Shown one piece after another: positions 33,980-37,875 of a stretch of 37,875 bases of DNA. Made by a program: the position numbers and the translations under genes. Location: contig WRHK01000038.1 of assembly GCA_009783295.1 (NCBI GenBank), positions 1 to 37,875 on the forward strand. The letters run 5' to 3'. Every line of letters starts with the position of its first letter. Position 1 is the first letter of the stretch. Source of the DNA: Promicromonosporaceae bacterium. Its GTDB lineage: Bacteria; Actinomycetota; Actinomycetes; Actinomycetales; Cellulomonadaceae. Under the pieces are notes generated by a model that saw nothing but the letters and a program-made list of their open reading frames with translations, was not told the origin of the DNA and ran no database searches.

Positions 33980-34759
33980 TCACCCGAAGCGGCCGGAGAC
34001 GTAGTCCTCGGTGGCCTTCTGCTGGGGCGCGGAGAAGATCGTCGCGGTGTCGTCCATCTCGATCAGCCGGCCCGGCTTGCCCGTACCCGCGATGTTGAAG
34101 AACGCCGTCTTGTCCGACACGCGCGCGGCCTGCTGCATGTTGTGCGTGACGATGACGATCGTGTAGGACGTCTTGAGCTGCTGGATCAGGTCCTCGATCG
34201 CGAGCGTGGAGATCGGGTCGAGCGCGGAGCACGGCTCGTCCATGAGCAGCACCTGCGGCTTCACCGCGATGGCGCGGGCGATGCACAGACGCTGCTGCTG
34301 GCCACCCGAGAGGCCCGAGCCCGGCTTGTGCAGGCGGTCCTTGACCTCGTTCCACAGGTTGGCCCCGCGCAGCGACGACTCGACCAGCTCGTCCGCCTCG
34401 GACTTGGCGATCTTCTTGTTGTTGAGCTTCACCCCGGCCAGCACGTTGTCGCGGATCGACATCGTCGGGAAGGGGTTGGGGCGCTGGAACACCATGCCCA
34501 CGTTGCGGCGCACCGCGACGGGGTCGATGTCGGGACCGTACAGATCCACTCCCTCCAGCTCGACCTTGCCGTCCACCCGGGCACCCGGGATCACCTCGTG
34601 CATACGGTTCAGGGTCCGCAAGAACGTGGACTTGCCGCAGCCCGACGGCCCGATGAACGCCGTCACCGAGCTCGGCTGGATCGCCATCGAGACACCCTCC
34701 ACGGCGAGGAAGTCGCCGTAGTAGATGTTCAGGTCCGTCACGTCGATGCGCTGGGACAT
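33980..34759 (-). CDS. pstB: Phosphate ABC transporter ATPase PstB (cassette 2)
   Basis: A 259-residue ATPase almost identical to PstB1, with the same Walker A, signature and Walker B motifs. The 12 differences are mostly conservative (K/R, D/E, E/Q) and spare every catalytic motif. It follows pstA2 by 26 bases with an aaggag ribosome binding site, and ends cassette 2, with the pstS1 promoter just beyond. Such similarity beside much more diverged permeases suggests either recent gene conversion or that both ATPases are interchangeable. Confidence 0.97.
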   Translation of the reverse strand: MSQRIDVTDLNIYYGDFLAVEGVSMAIQPSSVTAFIGPSGCGKSTFLRTLNRMHEVIPGARVDGKVELEGVDLYGPDIDPVAVRRNVGMVFQRPNPFPTMSIRDNVLAGVKLNNKKIAKSEADELVESSLRGANLWNEVKDRLHKPGSGLSGGQQQRLCIARAIAVKPQVLLMDEPCSALDPISTLAIEDLIQQLKTSYTIVIVTHNMQQAARVSDKTAFFNIAGTGKPGRLIEMDDTATIFSAPQQKATEDYVSGRFG

Positions 34760-34785
34760 CTCAGCTCACTCCTTCGGGTGCTGTC

Positions 34786-35757
34786 TCAGCGCAGCTTCGG
34801 CGCGAACAGGCGGGTCACGAGGCGACCCAGCAGATTGAGGATCACGACGATGACGATGAGCGTCAAGGCCGCCGCCCACGCACGCAGGACGTTGACGTCC
34901 GGCACGCAGGCGAGGTCGGAGGGCGCACACGGCACCAGGCCGACGCGGTACTGGGTGTAGATGAAGACGGGCAAGGTCATCATCCGCCCCTCGAAGGGGT
35001 TGAAGTTGATCGAGTCGGCGAAGCCGGCGGTGATGAGGATGGGCGCCGTCTCGCCGATGACGCGGGCCACCGCGAGCAGCACGCCCGTGGTGATGCCCGC
35101 GACCGACGTCCGCAGCACCACCTTGACGATGACCAGCCAGCGCGGCACGCCCAGGGCGAGCGCCGCCTCCCGCAGCTCGTTGGGCACGAGCCGCAGCATC
35201 TCCTCGCACGACCGCACGACCACCGGGATCATCAGCACCGAGACTGCCACGCTGGCGGCGATGCCGAGGCGGACCCCGGGGCCGAAGAACAGCGAGAACA
35301 GGGTGAAGCTGAACAGGCCGGCGACGATCGACGGGATGCCGGTCATGACGTCGACGAAGAAGGTCAGCGCGCGGGCGAGCGGGCCCTTGCCGTACTCGAC
35401 CAGGTAGATGGCCGTGAACAGGCCGATCGGCACCGAGATGACGGTGGCGATGAGCGTGATCATCACCGTGCCCACCATGGCGTGGTAGACGCCGCCGGCG
35501 TCGATGCCACCGAAGACGCCGCGCATCGACACCGTGAGGAAGTACGGCGACAGACGCGCCGCCCCGCGGACCACCACGGTGTACAGGAGCCACAGGAGCG
35601 GCACCATCGCGGTGGCGAACGCGGCGTGGACCAGCACCTTCATGACGCGGTTGACGCGCTTGCGCGAGACGTCGCTGGTGCGGAGCATCGCGCGGACCTC
35701 GTCGGAGCCGGGCGAGGCCACGGGGCCCGCGGTGCGGGCCTGGGTCGTCGTGCTCAT
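34786..35757 (-). CDS. pstA: Phosphate ABC transporter permease PstA (cassette 2)
   Basis: A 323-residue permease with about six transmembrane helices, the [17 protein letters not shown] helix and the coupling loop P-N-E-L-R-E-A-A-L-A-L-G-V-P-R-W-L. The cytoplasmic N terminus of about 35 residues is unrelated to that of PstA1. The last 57 bases through the stop codon match pstA1 exactly (34785-34841 against 30601-30657). ATG 35757 overlaps the pstC2 stop by one base (TGATG), as in cassette 1. Confidence 0.96.
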   Translation of the reverse strand: MSTTTQARTAGPVASPGSDEVRAMLRTSDVSRKRVNRVMKVLVHAAFATAMVPLLWLLYTVVVRGAARLSPYFLTVSMRGVFGGIDAGGVYHAMVGTVMITLIATVISVPIGLFTAIYLVEYGKGPLARALTFFVDVMTGIPSIVAGLFSFTLFSLFFGPGVRLGIAASVAVSVLMIPVVVRSCEEMLRLVPNELREAALALGVPRWLVIVKVVLRTSVAGITTGVLLAVARVIGETAPILITAGFADSINFNPFEGRMMTLPVFIYTQYRVGLVPCAPSDLACVPDVNVLRAWAAALTLIVIVVILNLLGRLVTRLFAPKLR

Positions 35758-36689
35758 CAGGCGGCCCCCGAGAAGTCCTTGCGGCGGGCCACGATCCAGC
35801 GCGCCGCCATGTTGATCAGCATGGTGATGACGAAGAGGGCGAGGCCGGTGGCGATCAGCACGTTCACGCGCAGGCCCGCGGCCTCGGGGAACTGGCTCGC
35901 GATGAACGCGGCGATGGTCTGCTGCTGGCCGGCGTCGAAGATCTGGAAGGAGACGAGGATGCCCGGCGACAGGATCATCAGGACGGCCATGGTCTCGCCG
36001 AGCGCGCGGCCCAGGCCCAGCATCGCGGCGGACACGACGCCCGAGCGGCCGAAGGGCAGCACCGCCGTCTTGATGACCTCCCACTCGGTGGCGCCGAGCG
36101 CGAGCGCGGCCTCCTCGTGCAGGCGCGGCGTCTGCTTGAACACCTCGCGGCTCACGGCCGTGATGATCGGCAGGATCATCACGGCGAGGACCACGGCGGC
36201 GGTGGCGATCGACCGGCCGGTCGCCGTGGCGCGCACCTCGAGCCCCGGCAGCAGGCTGAGCGTCTCGGCCAGCCACGTCCACACGTGGCGGATCACGGGG
36301 GCGAGCGTGGCGCCGCCCCACAGGCCGTAGACGACGGAGGGGATCGCGGCCAGCAGGTCGACGAGGTAGCCGACCGCCGCGGACACGCGCTTGGGAGCGT
36401 AGTGCGAGATGTACAGCGCGATGCCGACGGCGATCGGCGTGGCGATGACCAGCGCGAGCAGCGCGGCGACGAGCGTGCCGAACACGAGCGGGAGGATCAG
36501 CTGCCACAGCGACGTCATGCCCTGCGGCAGCACGTTCTGGGCCACCAGGTCCTCGGAGCTCGCCGTCAGGGCGGGCAGCGCCTGCTGGACCAGGAAGATG
36601 GCCACGGCGGCGAGGATGGCGAGCAGCAGGATGCCCGACCCGGTCGAGATCCAGCGGAACCCGCGGCTGAAGCCGCGTTCGGCGGTCAT
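35757..36689 (-). CDS. pstC: Phosphate ABC transporter permease PstC (cassette 2)
   Basis: A 310-residue permease. It begins M-T-A-E-R-G-F-S-R-G-F-R-W, corresponding to T-E-R-G-F-S-R-V-F-R-W of PstC1, and lacks that protein's longer N terminus. About six helices follow, with the coupling loop E-E-A-A-L-A-L-G-A-T-E-W-E-V-I and L-G-R-A-L-G-E-T-M-A-V. ATG 36689 overlaps the pstS2 stop by four bases (ATGA), so PstS2 and PstC2 are translationally coupled, unlike in cassette 1. Confidence 0.96.
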   Translation of the reverse strand: MTAERGFSRGFRWISTGSGILLLAILAAVAIFLVQQALPALTASSEDLVAQNVLPQGMTSLWQLILPLVFGTLVAALLALVIATPIAVGIALYISHYAPKRVSAAVGYLVDLLAAIPSVVYGLWGGATLAPVIRHVWTWLAETLSLLPGLEVRATATGRSIATAAVVLAVMILPIITAVSREVFKQTPRLHEEAALALGATEWEVIKTAVLPFGRSGVVSAAMLGLGRALGETMAVLMILSPGILVSFQIFDAGQQQTIAAFIASQFPEAAGLRVNVLIATGLALFVITMLINMAARWIVARRKDFSGAA

Positions 36690-37840
36690 GACGCTCCCTG
36701 GGTGGAGACGGCGGCCAGCGCGGCCTTGATGTCGGAGGCGAGCTCGGCCGAGATCGGAGCGGACCCGGCGGTCTGTGCGGCGACCTGCTGGCCGGCCTCG
36801 GAGGCGACGAAGCCGAAGAACCCGGTCACGAAGTCCACCTCGGCGGCGGTGCGGTACTGGAGGCAGACCATGGCGTACGAGACCAGGAGCAGCGGGTAGG
36901 CGCCCGGGGCGTCGGTGGCGCGGTCGAGGTCGATCGCCATGCCGAGCTCGTGCTGGCCGACGGCCCGCGGCGAGGCGTCCACCGCGGCGGCGGCCCCCGC
37001 GGCCGACGACGTCACCCACTCGCCGCCCACCTTGACGGCGGCGGTGCCGAGCGAGCCGACGCGCGAGGAGTCGGCGTACGTGATGGCACCGACGGTCTGG
37101 AGCACCGCGTTGACCACGCCCGACGTGCCCTGCGCCGAGTCGCCGCCCGTCAGGGGCCACACGCCCGCCGCATCCCAGGTCCACACCTCGGGGGCGACAC
37201 CCGCGAGGTAGTCCGTGAAGTTCATGGTGGTGCCCGAGTCGTCCGAGCGGTGCACCGGCGTGATGGCCAGGTCGGGCAGCGAGACGCCGGGGTTGTCGGC
37301 GGCGATCGCCGGGTCGTCCCAGCGGGTCAGGTCGCCCGTGAAGATGCGGGCCATCGTGGCGGGCGACAGGTTCAGCGTGTCGATGCCCGGCAGGTTGAAG
37401 GCCACCGCGATGGGCGAGATGTAGATGGGCAGGTCGACGGCGCCCTCCGGCCCGCACACGGCGCGGGACTGCTGGAGCTCCTCGGCCGTCAGCGGCGTGT
37501 CCGACCCCGCGAAGACGGCCCCGCCCGCGAGGAACTGGCGGCGGCCGCCGCCCGAGCCCACCGGGTCGTAGTTGACGGTCACGCGCGGGTTGGCGCCCTG
37601 GTAGAGGGCGCGCCAGGCGTCCATGGCCGCCTCGATGGACGAGGCGCCCGCGCCGGCGAACGTGCCGGAGACCGCAGGCCCGTCGATGGCCAGGCCGCCG
37701 CCCGGGACCTCGATGCCGGCACGGCCGAGAGGGTCGTCGGAGCGGCAGGCGGAGAGGGTCAGCGCGAGCACGCCGGCGAGCGCGAGGCTGCCGGCACGCG
37801 CGAGGCGGCTGATCGTCACGGGGCGGTCCATCCTGTTCAC
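36686..37840 (-). CDS. pstS: Phosphate-binding lipoprotein PstS (cassette 2)
   Basis: A 384-residue substrate-binding lipoprotein. The lipobox is L-S-A-C with Cys32, then a short linker lacking the Ala/Ser-rich run of PstS1. Phosphate-binding motifs are conserved: F-A-G-A-G-A-S-S, Y-D-P-V-G-S-G-G-G-R, F-A-G-S-D, H-R-S-D-D-S-G-T-T and A-Q-G-T-S-G-V. The rest differs widely from PstS1. GTG 37840 (V-N-R-M-D) is chosen for its conservation with pstS1; ATG 37831 is the alternative. Only 35 bases upstream are in the window, so the promoter and any PHO box are outside it. Confidence 0.93.
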   Translation of the reverse strand: MNRMDRPVTISRLARAGSLALAGVLALTLSACRSDDPLGRAGIEVPGGGLAIDGPAVSGTFAGAGASSIEAAMDAWRALYQGANPRVTVNYDPVGSGGGRRQFLAGGAVFAGSDTPLTAEELQQSRAVCGPEGAVDLPIYISPIAVAFNLPGIDTLNLSPATMARIFTGDLTRWDDPAIAADNPGVSLPDLAITPVHRSDDSGTTMNFTDYLAGVAPEVWTWDAAGVWPLTGGDSAQGTSGVVNAVLQTVGAITYADSSRVGSLGTAAVKVGGEWVTSSAAGAAAAVDASPRAVGQHELGMAIDLDRATDAPGAYPLLLVSYAMVCLQYRTAAEVDFVTGFFGFVASEAGQQVAAQTAGSAPISAELASDIKAALAAVSTQGAS

Positions 37841-37875
37841 GTCGGAGGCACCGGGACCGGCGCCAGACCGCAGGT

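Overview
The window is high-GC, gene-dense DNA from an actinobacterium. The gene content (CarD, GroEL2-type chaperonin with a GGM tail and CIRCE operators, WXG100 protein, DUF3263, DUF4032, LytR_C protein, fused IspDF, fused OtsA-OtsB, membrane-bound Ser/Thr kinase) and the many GTG starts point to Micrococcales, probably near Cellulomonas or Promicromonosporaceae. That placement is inferred from family content, not from a database search. Most of the window is ordinary chromosome; I see no phage, integrase, transposase, CRISPR array or antibiotic cluster.

Layout. 1-5.2 kb: a class-I glutamine amidotransferase, a NYN-domain protein, a two-component pair whose regulator resembles mycobacterial PhoP, an HD-type protein and a lone WXG100 protein. 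5.2-7.4 kb: groEL behind two tandem CIRCE operators, then a cold-shock gene. 7.4-13.1 kb: a LytR_C protein, DUF3263, ung, an SGNH hydrolase, a small repeat-bearing helical protein, a P-loop kinase, an SdpI-like membrane protein, an HNH nuclease, tRNA-Thr(UGU) and a DsbA-like thiol oxidoreductase. 13.2-20.2 kb: a membrane Ser/Thr kinase, a trehalose synthase-phosphatase fusion, an orphan sugar-ABC ATPase and a DUF4032 protein. 20.3-29 kb: rlmB-cysS, a coupled LtrA / PLP-enzyme pair, a sugar-lactone oxidase, a TetR regulator coupled to ispDF, and carD. 29.2-37.9 kb: a small lipoprotein gene, then two complete pstSCAB phosphate-uptake cassettes in tandem on the minus strand.

How it works together. 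The pst region is the clearest functional unit: pstS2-C2-A2-B2 is followed by a second promoter with a PHO box and pstS1-C1-A1-B1. The two ATPases differ at only 12 of 259 residues, while the binding proteins and permeases are much more diverged. The cassettes also differ in wiring: pstS1 is separated from pstC1 by a strong hairpin, whereas pstS2 overlaps pstC2. Elsewhere the sequence shows a consistent expression style: at least a dozen genes have a TANNNT-type -10 element six to eight bases before the start codon, which predicts leaderless or near-leaderless mRNAs, and convergent genes are separated by compact perfect hairpins.

The strongest candidates for a second look are the tandem pst cassettes, the leaderless-promoter pattern, the phased CAG repeats before the PhoP-like regulator, the 63-base near-perfect inverted repeat between the DUF4032 gene and rlmB, the palindrome abutting the HNH gene, and the tRNA promoter that appears to sit in the loop of the preceding terminator.
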